The notes under the pieces are model-generated. The model had not been told where the DNA came from. It searched no databases and saw only the letters and a program-made list of their open reading frames with translations. This document shows, in pieces, positions 34,783 to 42,511 of a stretch of 64,000 nt of DNA (position 1 is its first letter; each line of letters begins with the position of its first letter). The position numbers and the translations under genes are program-made. Source of the stretch: Laterigemmans sp052161645 (GTDB taxonomy: Bacteria > Planctomycetota > Planctomycetia > Pirellulales > Pirellulaceae); the NCBI GenBank assembly GCA_052161645.1, contig CP197414.1; one strand, given 5' to 3'.

Positions 34783-36350
34783 GGGCTGTCCGCAGCGGCA
34801 GCGTGCTACGACTGATTGCGATGACCATGTTCCTGCTTTTCCCGCTGTTCGTTAACTCATCTTTTGTGATTGGACAGCAGACAGGAGGCGAGGTAACGCG
34901 GGCAATCAACTTGCACTTTGGCAACTTGGCCAACAAAAATCAAGTTGCTGAGAGAGTGCCAGTTAGCGATCAAGTAATGTTGCGTCGGGTAACTTTGGAC
35001 ATCATTGGCCGGGTTCCCTTAGAGGTCGAAGCCAGAGAATATTTTCGTCGCACCGGTGACGAAAAGTATGAACGCCTCGTCGAGCGGCTTCTCGCCTCTC
35101 CTGAGTTCGGGCATCACATGTCAGTCCAGCTGAGAAATATCTGGCTGCCCCAACTGGAGACTCAAGAGTTTCAGCATCTGATTGGTGATTATCAAGGCTG
35201 GTTGCGTACCCAAATTAATCAAGACACCCCATACGATCAGCTCGTCCGCTTGCAGCTCACAAGCCCGGTGGGAGCGGCGGTGATTCCAACAAAGCCGTTG
35301 GATGCGAACGTCGGGTCGCCAGTCTTTCTAGCCGCCGCCGATTTCGATCCCGCCCAGTTGGCCGCCAACTCAGCCCGCAGCTTTCTGGGGCTGAACATTG
35401 ATTGCGCCCAATGCCACGACCATCCGTTTGCTCGCTGGTCTCAAGAAGACTTTTGGCAGACCGCAGCGTTCTTTTCACGGCGACAGGCAAGTTCTCTGGA
35501 AAACTCTTGGTCGATTCAAATCGAAGGCACCGACCGGGTGGTGCGCGCAACGTTCCTGGATGACACACCGGTCACTCCACGGCAAAGCGAGCTTAATCAA
35601 TTCCAACAAGGTCGTCATGTTATCGCACAGTGGATTACGGCTCCTGAGAATCAATTCTTCGCCGCCAATGCGGTAAACCGCATTTGGACGACAATGTTTG
35701 GACAACCGTTGGTTTCCCCCGCCGACGACCTCACAGAAGCGCCAAATCATCCTCATGGCGACTTGCTGCGGGAACTCGGAAATCGATTTAAAAGCGGCGG
35801 CTATGCCATCAAGCCGATGGTGCGAGCGATTGCGCTCAGCGACATCTACCGTGCCCCAATAGTGTATCCGCTTGATTCTAGAAAACGCCCGTCGGCAGAA
35901 GTTGCTGACACCCCGCTCGCACCTCGCTTCCTAACCAGGACACAACTCGTCAACTCCATTCGCGTTGCGAGTGGATTGACGCAGCTAGCCCCAGTTAGGC
36001 TGCAGCAATCGGAGTTCGCGCGGGAGTTTAGTCTGGCCGGTTCGCTTTCACCACCCCGCTCCACGGTGCAAGCCTTGATGATGATGAATGGCGAGCTGAT
36101 TGGGAAAGCTTGTAATCCTCGTTCTAGCCCGCTTATTCAAACCATCGCCTCATCGCCGTTGCTGAATCACCAACAGCGAATTAGGGCATTTTTTCTGCGC
36201 ACATTGACACGCTATCCGACCACGGAAGAACTGCAAGAGGTGCTACGTCTCGTAGAAGATCAGCGGGCTCAGGGGAGCGATGTGGCGACGATCTATGCCG
36301 ACTTATTTTGGGTAATGCTGAACACCGTCGAATTTCAGACGACACGATGA
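34779..36350 (+). CDS. DUF1549/DUF1553 protein with c-type-haem-like motif
   Basis: The 523-residue protein has a signal peptide, then DUF1549 (MLRRVTLDIIGRVPLEVEAR, RLLASPEFGHHM) with the motif CAQCHDHPFARW. It ends with a DUF1553 segment (NAVNRIWTTMFGQPLVSPAD, GGYAIKPMVRAIALSDIYR, RAFFLRTLTRYPTTEELQEV). It is shorter than the usual 700-1000-residue planctomycete versions because there is no separate N-terminal cytochrome domain. The start at 34779 overlaps the lipoprotein stop (ATGA). DUF1549/1553 proteins are nearly always paired with DUF1501 proteins; here one gene intervenes. Confidence 0.88.
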   Translation: MRAVRSGSVLRLIAMTMFLLFPLFVNSSFVIGQQTGGEVTRAINLHFGNLANKNQVAERVPVSDQVMLRRVTLDIIGRVPLEVEAREYFRRTGDEKYERLVERLLASPEFGHHMSVQLRNIWLPQLETQEFQHLIGDYQGWLRTQINQDTPYDQLVRLQLTSPVGAAVIPTKPLDANVGSPVFLAAADFDPAQLAANSARSFLGLNIDCAQCHDHPFARWSQEDFWQTAAFFSRRQASSLENSWSIQIEGTDRVVRATFLDDTPVTPRQSELNQFQQGRHVIAQWITAPENQFFAANAVNRIWTTMFGQPLVSPADDLTEAPNHPHGDLLRELGNRFKSGGYAIKPMVRAIALSDIYRAPIVYPLDSRKRPSAEVADTPLAPRFLTRTQLVNSIRVASGLTQLAPVRLQQSEFAREFSLAGSLSPPRSTVQALMMMNGELIGKACNPRSSPLIQTIASSPLLNHQQRIRAFFLRTLTRYPTTEELQEVLRLVEDQRAQGSDVATIYADLFWVMLNTVEFQTTR

Positions 36351-36389
36351 TGAATTTCCCGCCCGCACGTCGTTGATTGGCTTTTTGAA

Positions 36390-37343
36390 ATGAACACGAT
36401 GCGACTGAACTCTATTTGTTTGCTGTTTTGTGGTCTGGTTATCACGCTGTTGGCTTCTCCAGTGATCGCCACTCGGCGTGCGGAGTCACGTCGACTGCAA
36501 TGTGCTGACAACCTCCGCAAGCTTACGCTGGGACTTGATAACTATGCCTCTACCAGCCAATTTTACCCCCCTGTCATTACCCGCACTCCACGCCGACACG
36601 GCTGGCTGGCAAGTATCCTACCTTACGTTGAGCAACAGAGCCTTCACGAACGATATGACTTTTCGGTCCATTGGTGTGATCCCATAAATGCTGACGTGAT
36701 TGCTCAGCGGGTCCCGATGTTTGAGTGCCCCACAGCCAGCTATGAGGGCCGATTTGCGGAGGGTGAAACGGCCTTCCCCTACCGCGGTGGCGTACTCGAT
36801 TACTTGGCCACCAACCGTGTCTCTCCAGTCATGATTCGTGACGGGTGGCTACCGCGATCGACACGTATCGATGGAGTATTAACACGCCAGCGTGCTTGCC
36901 ACCGCTCTGAGGTGCGAGACGGCCTATCAAACACAATTCTGCTTGCGGAGGTAGCAGGTACGCCAGCGAAATACGTCCATCGCCAAAGGGAGCCGCGACC
37001 CATGTACGGGGCACGCGGTTTTGGTGCATGGGCCGATGCGGGAATTTATATTCAAGGTCATGGACACCAAGAGGATGGCCGCGATTGGCCAGGACGATGC
37101 GTCGTCAACTGCACGAACGACGACGCCATCTATAGTTTCCATCGAGGTGGAGCCAACATATCGTTTGCCGACGGCGCAGTTCGTTTTCTCAATGATCGAG
37201 TCGATCTCTTAGTGTTAATGGCCGCGATTACCCGAGATAACGGCGAAATCTTATCCTCACATGACTTCCCCACCAGTAGTCCCGAGATTCCCATCGCCGA
37301 CGAACCACCGATCGCCCCAGCGGACAGAGCCGCGTCACCGTAA
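36390..37343 (+). CDS. DUF1559-like protein without prepilin signal
   Basis: The 317-residue protein aligns with DUF1559 proteins over its length: RRAESRRLQCADNLRKLTLG corresponds to RAAARRMQCQNNLKQIGLA, RRHGWLASILPYVEQQSLHE to RHGWSSLLLPYLEQENVQN, and the tail FHRGGANISFADGAVRFL keeps H-X9-DG. The N-terminus, however, is MNTMRLNSICLLFCGLVITL with no G-F-T-L-V-E prepilin motif, so it looks like a Sec signal or simple anchor. About 40 acidic/Pro-rich residues follow the tail. Genes on both sides lie within 40 nt, so it is part of the operon. Confidence 0.85.
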   Translation: MNTMRLNSICLLFCGLVITLLASPVIATRRAESRRLQCADNLRKLTLGLDNYASTSQFYPPVITRTPRRHGWLASILPYVEQQSLHERYDFSVHWCDPINADVIAQRVPMFECPTASYEGRFAEGETAFPYRGGVLDYLATNRVSPVMIRDGWLPRSTRIDGVLTRQRACHRSEVRDGLSNTILLAEVAGTPAKYVHRQREPRPMYGARGFGAWADAGIYIQGHGHQEDGRDWPGRCVVNCTNDDAIYSFHRGGANISFADGAVRFLNDRVDLLVLMAAITRDNGEILSSHDFPTSSPEIPIADEPPIAPADRAASP

Positions 37344-37356
37344 GAGAGCCCTGCAA

Positions 37357-38649
37357 ATGGAAAACTACGTCAATCATCCAACCCGCCGGGGTTTCGTCAA
37401 AGGTAGCCTAGCCCTGGGAACCGCGGCTTCCGCTCAGAGTTGGCTGGGAGGCTGGTCGCGGGCGATCGCCGCACCCGCGCGAAAGCAGTCCAAGTCCGTT
37501 GTCATGATCTGGCTGGAGGGCGGACCAGCGACGATCGATTTATGGGACATGAAACCGCAGCACGAAAACGGCGGTCCTATCCGCCCAATCAGAACTAGCG
37601 TACCCGGAATTTTGATTTCGGAGCACCTGCCACTTCTGGCCCAACAGATGGAACACGTCGCGTTAATACGATCGATGACCAGCGGCGAAGGAGACCACCA
37701 GCGCGCCCTCCATCTTCTCCGCACAGGCTATCGTCCCGCGGGGGCAATCCAATTTCCAGCGTTCGGTTCCGTGCTGGCCAGTGAGCTCCGTCAGCGAGAC
37801 GCGATCATTCCTCCTTTTGTGAGCATTGCCGCGACATCACGATTGAAAGAAGTCAGCAACGGCTTCCTGCCTTCCAAATTTGCCCCACTCGACGTCGTCG
37901 CCGGCAACGCCAATGGAAAATTAGTCGTCCCCGGTTTGATTCAGCAAACGCTCCAGCGAAACCGACGTGCCGACCGCATGCGACTGCTAGATAAACTCGA
38001 TAAACGGCATTTGGATGCGCATGCCAGCGAGGTCGCGAGCTCAATCAATGAGGCTCGAAAACAAGCGAGCCAATTGCAGGATTCCTCCGCCGCCGAAGTG
38101 TTCAATTTAGACTCAGTCCAAGCTAGCACGCGGGATCGATTCGGCCGCGGACGTTTTGGTCAAGCCTGTTTGATGGCCAGTCAGCTGGTACAGCAGCAAG
38201 TTCCCTGCGTGGAAGTTACCCTCCCCGGCTGGGATGCACATCGTAATAATTTTGAGACCGTCCAACGTCTTGCGGCCAATCTCGATCGAGGACTATCGGC
38301 GTTGATTGACGACCTCGCGGCCCGCGAGTTGTTAGATTCCACACTCATTATCTGTCACGGTGAATTTGGTCGCACACCAAATATTAACGGAAATCATGGA
38401 CGCGACCATTTCCCCAACGCATGGTCCATGTTGTTGGCGGGTGGGGGCGTCCGAGGAGGAAATATCATTGGGGCGACCAGCGACGACGGCATGGAGGTCA
38501 CAGATCGGCCCGTAAAGGTTCCCGACGTGATTGCCAGCGTCTGTCAATGGGCTGGGATCGATTACAAAAAGCAAAATCTTTCCAATGTCCGTCGCCCGAT
38601 TCGCATTGCCGACGTAGATGCGGAGATCATCGATGACCTATTTACTTAA
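37357..38649 (+). CDS. DUF1501 Tat-exported protein
   Basis: The 430-residue protein has a twin-arginine signal (HPTRRGFVKGSLALG). The DUF1501 sulfatase-like core follows: VVMIWLEGGPATIDLWDMKP, HVALIRSMTSGEGDHQRALH, CVEVTLPGWDAHRNN, LIICHGEFGRTPNINGNHGR and WSMLLAGGGVRGGNIIGATS. Homology begins at the ATG at 37357, 13 nt after the upstream stop; an in-frame ATG at 37261 lies inside the previous gene. The stop codon lies inside the left edge of the repeat at 38645 and the 3-prime end overlaps the EF-hand gene by 17 nt. Confidence 0.93.
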   Translation: MENYVNHPTRRGFVKGSLALGTAASAQSWLGGWSRAIAAPARKQSKSVVMIWLEGGPATIDLWDMKPQHENGGPIRPIRTSVPGILISEHLPLLAQQMEHVALIRSMTSGEGDHQRALHLLRTGYRPAGAIQFPAFGSVLASELRQRDAIIPPFVSIAATSRLKEVSNGFLPSKFAPLDVVAGNANGKLVVPGLIQQTLQRNRRADRMRLLDKLDKRHLDAHASEVASSINEARKQASQLQDSSAAEVFNLDSVQASTRDRFGRGRFGQACLMASQLVQQQVPCVEVTLPGWDAHRNNFETVQRLAANLDRGLSALIDDLAARELLDSTLIICHGEFGRTPNINGNHGRDHFPNAWSMLLAGGGVRGGNIIGATSDDGMEVTDRPVKVPDVIASVCQWAGIDYKKQNLSNVRRPIRIADVDAEIIDDLFT

Positions 38650-40279
38650 GAACCTATCCGAAAACCGTGAGCCGACGGCGCTAGCCGCGGGCCTTCTTTC
38701 CGAGAACCGTGAGGCGACGGCGCTAGCCGCAGGCCTTTCTTATGGTTTTCGGATAGTTTCTAAGCCGTCGAGGACGACCCTCCGGTTTACACTCCTGGTT
38801 TTCACCGCTATCTGCATTACTTTTTCAACCGGCATTAGTCTTGCGTTTGGGCAAGCCTCCAACCATGTGCAACCTCAAGCAAGCTTGGAAAGTGAAAATG
38901 TTGACGAGGTGGATAGATACTGTCTGCGGATAACATCAAAGCAACAGCCGGAAAAAGCGGTCGCCATCTATGCGCAAATCAATGGCAGGAGCATTGAACA
39001 GCTGGAGCAAGCCGCGATGACATCGCTGTTTACCTTCTTTGACTATAATCAGGACGGTCTGCTCGCTGGCATCGAGACGCACCATCTACCAGATCCAGAA
39101 GTGTTCGCTCAACATCTTTTCAGCCCACTTAATCCCTCACTGGCAGCGGAGACGGTCGAACTAGCAGGAAGCTTCACTTCAGAGCAACTCACCAGTTGGT
39201 ACAAAGCCGAGGGCATAAGCTTTGTACACGTTGGCTGGGGACTCGATACCTCCTGGGCCGACCTAGGAAACAGCATGCAGGAACTCATCAAAGATTTGAA
39301 CCTGAATAAAGATAGCACCAATTGGCAACCGCGTGCATTGAACGTTTATCACACTCTTGACGACAATTTCGACGGCGTGTTGAATGCGGCTGAACTGCAA
39401 CCTGGGATAAGCTATCCTTCAACAACGGCAAGCATGCGATTGCAACACCGGGAACTAGTTGTTTCCGCAAATCACGGGGAATCGCGGCAACAACCCAATG
39501 ATGGTGAATGGCTCTATCCAAACCCGCGCGGAGGGGAGTCCTTACCGAATGCAGTCATGCACACCCTGTCGTTGTCCAGTGCCGATCCTGATGAGCATTC
39601 TTCGCGGAAGCGTAGGTTCGCTGGTCAGCGTAAGCTTGCAACCATCGCAGCAACCGATATCCTCGTCCGACTTGACGAAGGGAATCTTGAGCGCCAACTG
39701 GTGGAAGCCACGGAAAACCTGGAGCGCCTGCTGGCTGAGAGTGATCTGAATTCAAACGGAATTCTTGAGACCACCGAATGGAATGAAAAATCTGCCCGCC
39801 TGATCCGTTGTCTGCTTCCCCAAGCCGACGCCAACCGAGACGACGCGCTAAGCAAGCGAGAGGTCGAGCAGTGGTGTGAATTATGGAAAGAGATTGCGCG
39901 TTCACAGCTAGTGCTCACCGTCGTTGGACAGAGTTTGGGCGCATGGGAGCAGTCCGATGCCAATGGCAATGGAAAGTTATCCCAAGCGGAATGGTTGCAG
40001 TTTCTCTCATCACAAATGCCAATTGTTAATGGCGAGTCGGCAAAAAATCAGCCTGTCGAGCGTCAGTTGCGGATTACGGTCAGCATCGGCAAGCCCGGAT
40101 CGCTGCTGAACACGCCAAGCCTGGATGGACCGGAGTGGTTTCGAGCAGCCGATGTCAACCAAGATCATTGCCTACAACGTGAAGAGTTTGTTGGGCCGCT
40201 GCACATATTCGAGAGCTTAGATAGCAATCAAAATGGCTTTCTTAGCAGTGACGAAGCAGCGGCAGCGGCAGAACGATGA
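38633..40279 (+). CDS. Exported seven-EF-hand protein with a repeat-encoded N-terminus
   Basis: The 548-residue protein has a hydrophobic segment at about 51-72 with a likely cleavage near AFGQA. Seven EF-hand-like loops follow: DYNQDGLLAGIE, DDNFDGVLNAAE, DLNSNGILETTE, DANRDDALSKRE, DANGNGKLSQAE, DVNQDHCLQREE and DSNQNGFLSSDE. Most keep the 1,3,5,12 ligand pattern, so calcium binding is likely. Residues 5-44 are encoded by the repeat at 38645-38764 (SENREPTALAAGL and SENREATALAAGL in tandem, 14-residue period). No ATG, GTG or TTG lies in frame between the repeat and the hydrophobic segment, so a secreted form must start at 38633 or 38618. Confidence 0.85.
   Translation: MTYLLKNLSENREPTALAAGLLSENREATALAAGLSYGFRIVSKPSRTTLRFTLLVFTAICITFSTGISLAFGQASNHVQPQASLESENVDEVDRYCLRITSKQQPEKAVAIYAQINGRSIEQLEQAAMTSLFTFFDYNQDGLLAGIETHHLPDPEVFAQHLFSPLNPSLAAETVELAGSFTSEQLTSWYKAEGISFVHVGWGLDTSWADLGNSMQELIKDLNLNKDSTNWQPRALNVYHTLDDNFDGVLNAAELQPGISYPSTTASMRLQHRELVVSANHGESRQQPNDGEWLYPNPRGGESLPNAVMHTLSLSSADPDEHSSRKRRFAGQRKLATIAATDILVRLDEGNLERQLVEATENLERLLAESDLNSNGILETTEWNEKSARLIRCLLPQADANRDDALSKREVEQWCELWKEIARSQLVLTVVGQSLGAWEQSDANGNGKLSQAEWLQFLSSQMPIVNGESAKNQPVERQLRITVSIGKPGSLLNTPSLDGPEWFRAADVNQDHCLQREEFVGPLHIFESLDSNQNGFLSSDEAAAAAER
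38645..38764 (+). repeat. Hairpin repeat copy 2, with duplicated core, inside a coding region
   Basis: The arms CTATCCGAAAACC (38654-38666) and GGTTTTCGGATAG (38744-38756) are perfectly complementary over 13 bp. Between them the core is present twice with a 42-bp period, at 38665-38693 and 38707-38735. A period of 42 keeps the reading frame of the EF-hand gene. The left edge includes the TAA stop of the DUF1501 gene. Confidence 0.9.
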
Positions 40280-40318
40280 AGGGTCACAGGTGAGAGCAGC
40301 ACTCCAACTGCAACTACC

Positions 40319-40393
40319 AAGAACCTATCCGAAAAATGTGAGCCGACGGCGCTAGCTGCGGGCCTTTCTTATGGTTTTCGGCTTGCTTCTAAG
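40319..40393 (+). repeat. Hairpin repeat copy 3 between convergent genes
   Basis: It begins AAGAACCTATCCGAAAAATG, carries the core GAGCCGACGGCGCTAGCTGC and ends TTATGGTTTTCGG...TTCTAAG. The inner arms CCGAAAA/TTTTCGG pair; the outer parts have drifted. It lies between the convergent EF-hand and DinB-fold genes, and its right edge supplies the TAG stop of the DinB-fold gene (40389-40391). A role in transcript termination is possible. Confidence 0.88.
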
Positions 40394-40943
40394 CAGTGGG
40401 CCCGCGTTGAACGGTGACACCGACACGTTGTTCGACGATCTGCAAATGATGTTGCAAATGTGCGGCCATGAGCCAAGCGATCGCACGCACGCTCAATAAA
40501 ACACCATTCGCTTTGGCAGTCCGATCCCAGGCGGTCGGTTCGATGCGTCTGAGCAGAATATAGTTGGACCTACGGAGAGCGCCCCACTCTTCGATCAACA
40601 TCCCCAACGTGCCTCCCAGGGCGAAGCGAGCATCCGCGTAGGCATTTTCATCCCACGGAGGCAGTTCCGTCGTGTCGCCGGCAGCGATTCGCATCGCCCG
40701 ATAACCAAACACCCGCTCCGCATCCGCACAGTGGTCAAAAACTTGACGGATCGTCCACTGGTAAGGTGGGTGAACTTGATCCGTCAATTCGGTGCTAATT
40801 ACCGATCCCAATTCGCAGAGCCAATAAAGTTGGTCCCGCAAGATCGGCATTACATCATCGCCCGGAACCGCGGAGATGGTGTTGGAGTAATATTCCAGCG
40901 GTCCGTATTCCTCGGGCAGCGGCCGTCGCGAAGCAACTTGCAT
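40389..40943 (-). CDS. DinB-fold protein coupled to the pyruvate dehydrogenase operon
   Basis: The 184-residue four-helix protein has DinB/YfiT-like features. A His near the end of helix 2 lies in FDHCADAERVFGYRA, and two more in AHLQHHLQIVEQRVGV, together forming a typical metal site. Relatives are thiol-dependent transferases or of unknown role. The ATG overlaps the aceF stop by 1 nt (TAATG), so translation is coupled to aceF. Confidence 0.83.
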   Translation of the reverse strand: MQVASRRPLPEEYGPLEYYSNTISAVPGDDVMPILRDQLYWLCELGSVISTELTDQVHPPYQWTIRQVFDHCADAERVFGYRAMRIAAGDTTELPPWDENAYADARFALGGTLGMLIEEWGALRRSNYILLRRIEPTAWDRTAKANGVLLSVRAIAWLMAAHLQHHLQIVEQRVGVTVQRGPTA

Positions 40944-42412
40944 TAGAGTGCTAGCAACAATCGACTGGGAGCTTCCAAATAACCGATCACGTCATTGAGG
41001 AAACGAGCCGCCGTACCACCATCGACTAGGCGGTGATCATAGGAGAGGCTAAGCGGCATCATCAACCGAGCTTGAATCGAATCGTCTGGCATGACGACAG
41101 GCAGCTTGCGACTGCGGCCGACCAAGAGAATGGCAACTTCGGGAATGTTCACAATGGGGGTGCTGTATTGGCCACCGATTGCTCCCAAATTGCTGATTGT
41201 AAAAGTACCGCCCCGCAAGTCGCTGACGGCAAATTGGCCGCCGCGGACGTTGGCAGCCATCTGAGCCAGCTTGCGAGCAATGTCTGGGATACCCATTTGG
41301 TCGGTGTTGTGCATGACAGGCACGACCAACCCCCGATCGGTATCGACCGCTACGCCAACGTTGACGTAGTCCTTATAGATCAACTGTTCATTCTCTTGAT
41401 CAATCACCGCGTTAATGCCCGGATGGTGCTTGAGCGCCGTGGCGACGGCTTTGATCAAGAACGGCATCGTCGTCAGCTTGATGCCTTGAGCGGCATAATC
41501 ATCTTTGCTGCTTTTTCGCAGCCGCTCCAGGTCGGTGATATCGGCATCGTCGAAATTGGTAACGCGGGGAACGGTCGACCAACTGGCGTGCATTTGGTTG
41601 GCGATCGTCTTGCGAATTTTGCTCATCCGCTCGACCCGGATCGGGCCGTAATCATCGGTCGACTCGGCCCCTGGGCGAGCGGGCGAAGCTGGCTGGCTGG
41701 CAGCCGCTTCGGTGGGAGCGGTGGTTGCGGGAGCGGCTGGTGAAGCTGACGGTGCGGCCGAGGTAGCTTTGGCAGCCTGATTGGCTTGCCGGACGGCGCT
41801 GAGCACATCGTCCCGAGTAATTCGGCCCGCTTCGCCAGTACCCGATATTTGCGAAAGATCAACACCCACTTCGCGAGCGAACCGCCGGATGGCCGGGCCA
41901 GCGGGAACGATCTGCCCGGGCGCGGTGCTAGCCGGTGGTGGAGTGACGGGAGCCGGAGGCGGCACTGGCAGGGGTTGCTTGGCAGCTGGAGGCTGACTGG
42001 CTGGTGCCACTGGCTGGGCAGGTGGCGTGGCAGCAGCCGAGGGCTGCGGCTGTGCGGCTTGCGGAGCGGGCGGTTCCTGAACAGGCGGTTCCTCTGCCGG
42101 TGGTTCATCAGCGGGCGTTTCCGCAGCGGCAGGCTCAGGGGTTGGGGCGGGTGTGGCTTCCGCGGCAGCCTCGTCAGCCGCTTCCACTTCGAGCAACAAG
42201 CCACCGATCGCGACGGTGTCACCGCTGCTGACGTGGATCTTTGTCACTTTACCCCCGGCCGAAGCGGGCACAGGGACCGTGGCCTTATCGGTTTCCATCT
42301 CGATAATATCTTGTCCGGCGGAGATCACATCTCCCTCACTGACCAAGATTTCCAGCACATCGCCTGATTCGATGCCCTGCCCCAGTTCGGGCAGCTTCAC
42401 TTCGGTTGCCAT
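40943..42412 (-). CDS. aceF: Dihydrolipoyllysine acetyltransferase (pyruvate dehydrogenase E2)
   Basis: The 489-residue E2 transfers acetyl groups from lipoamide to CoA. One lipoyl domain is present, with the lipoylated Lys43 in ETDKATVPVPA. An Ala/Pro-rich linker follows to about 170, then a peripheral-subunit-binding domain (AIRRFAREVGVDLSQISGTG). The catalytic domain from about 255 ends with SYDHRLVDGGTAARFLND, whose His is catalytic. A single lipoyl domain is at the low end for an AceE-type complex. The gene is 99 nt downstream of aceE. The E3 gene is not in the window. Confidence 0.95.
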   Translation of the reverse strand: MATEVKLPELGQGIESGDVLEILVSEGDVISAGQDIIEMETDKATVPVPASAGGKVTKIHVSSGDTVAIGGLLLEVEAADEAAAEATPAPTPEPAAAETPADEPPAEEPPVQEPPAPQAAQPQPSAAATPPAQPVAPASQPPAAKQPLPVPPPAPVTPPPASTAPGQIVPAGPAIRRFAREVGVDLSQISGTGEAGRITRDDVLSAVRQANQAAKATSAAPSASPAAPATTAPTEAAASQPASPARPGAESTDDYGPIRVERMSKIRKTIANQMHASWSTVPRVTNFDDADITDLERLRKSSKDDYAAQGIKLTTMPFLIKAVATALKHHPGINAVIDQENEQLIYKDYVNVGVAVDTDRGLVVPVMHNTDQMGIPDIARKLAQMAANVRGGQFAVSDLRGGTFTISNLGAIGGQYSTPIVNIPEVAILLVGRSRKLPVVMPDDSIQARLMMPLSLSYDHRLVDGGTAARFLNDVIGYLEAPSRLLLAL

Positions 42413-42511
42413 AAATTTCTGCTGTGCGTTCTATGAAGTGTGCCCGCACCGCTGCAGGCGAGCGGGCACGAATTGTTAGGAAGTAAGACGAACGAAAAGG
42501 GGGGCGATCAA

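Noticed and set aside
34181..40393. CRISPR array
   Set aside because: The three repeats are kilobases apart, palindromic and without unique spacers of constant length.
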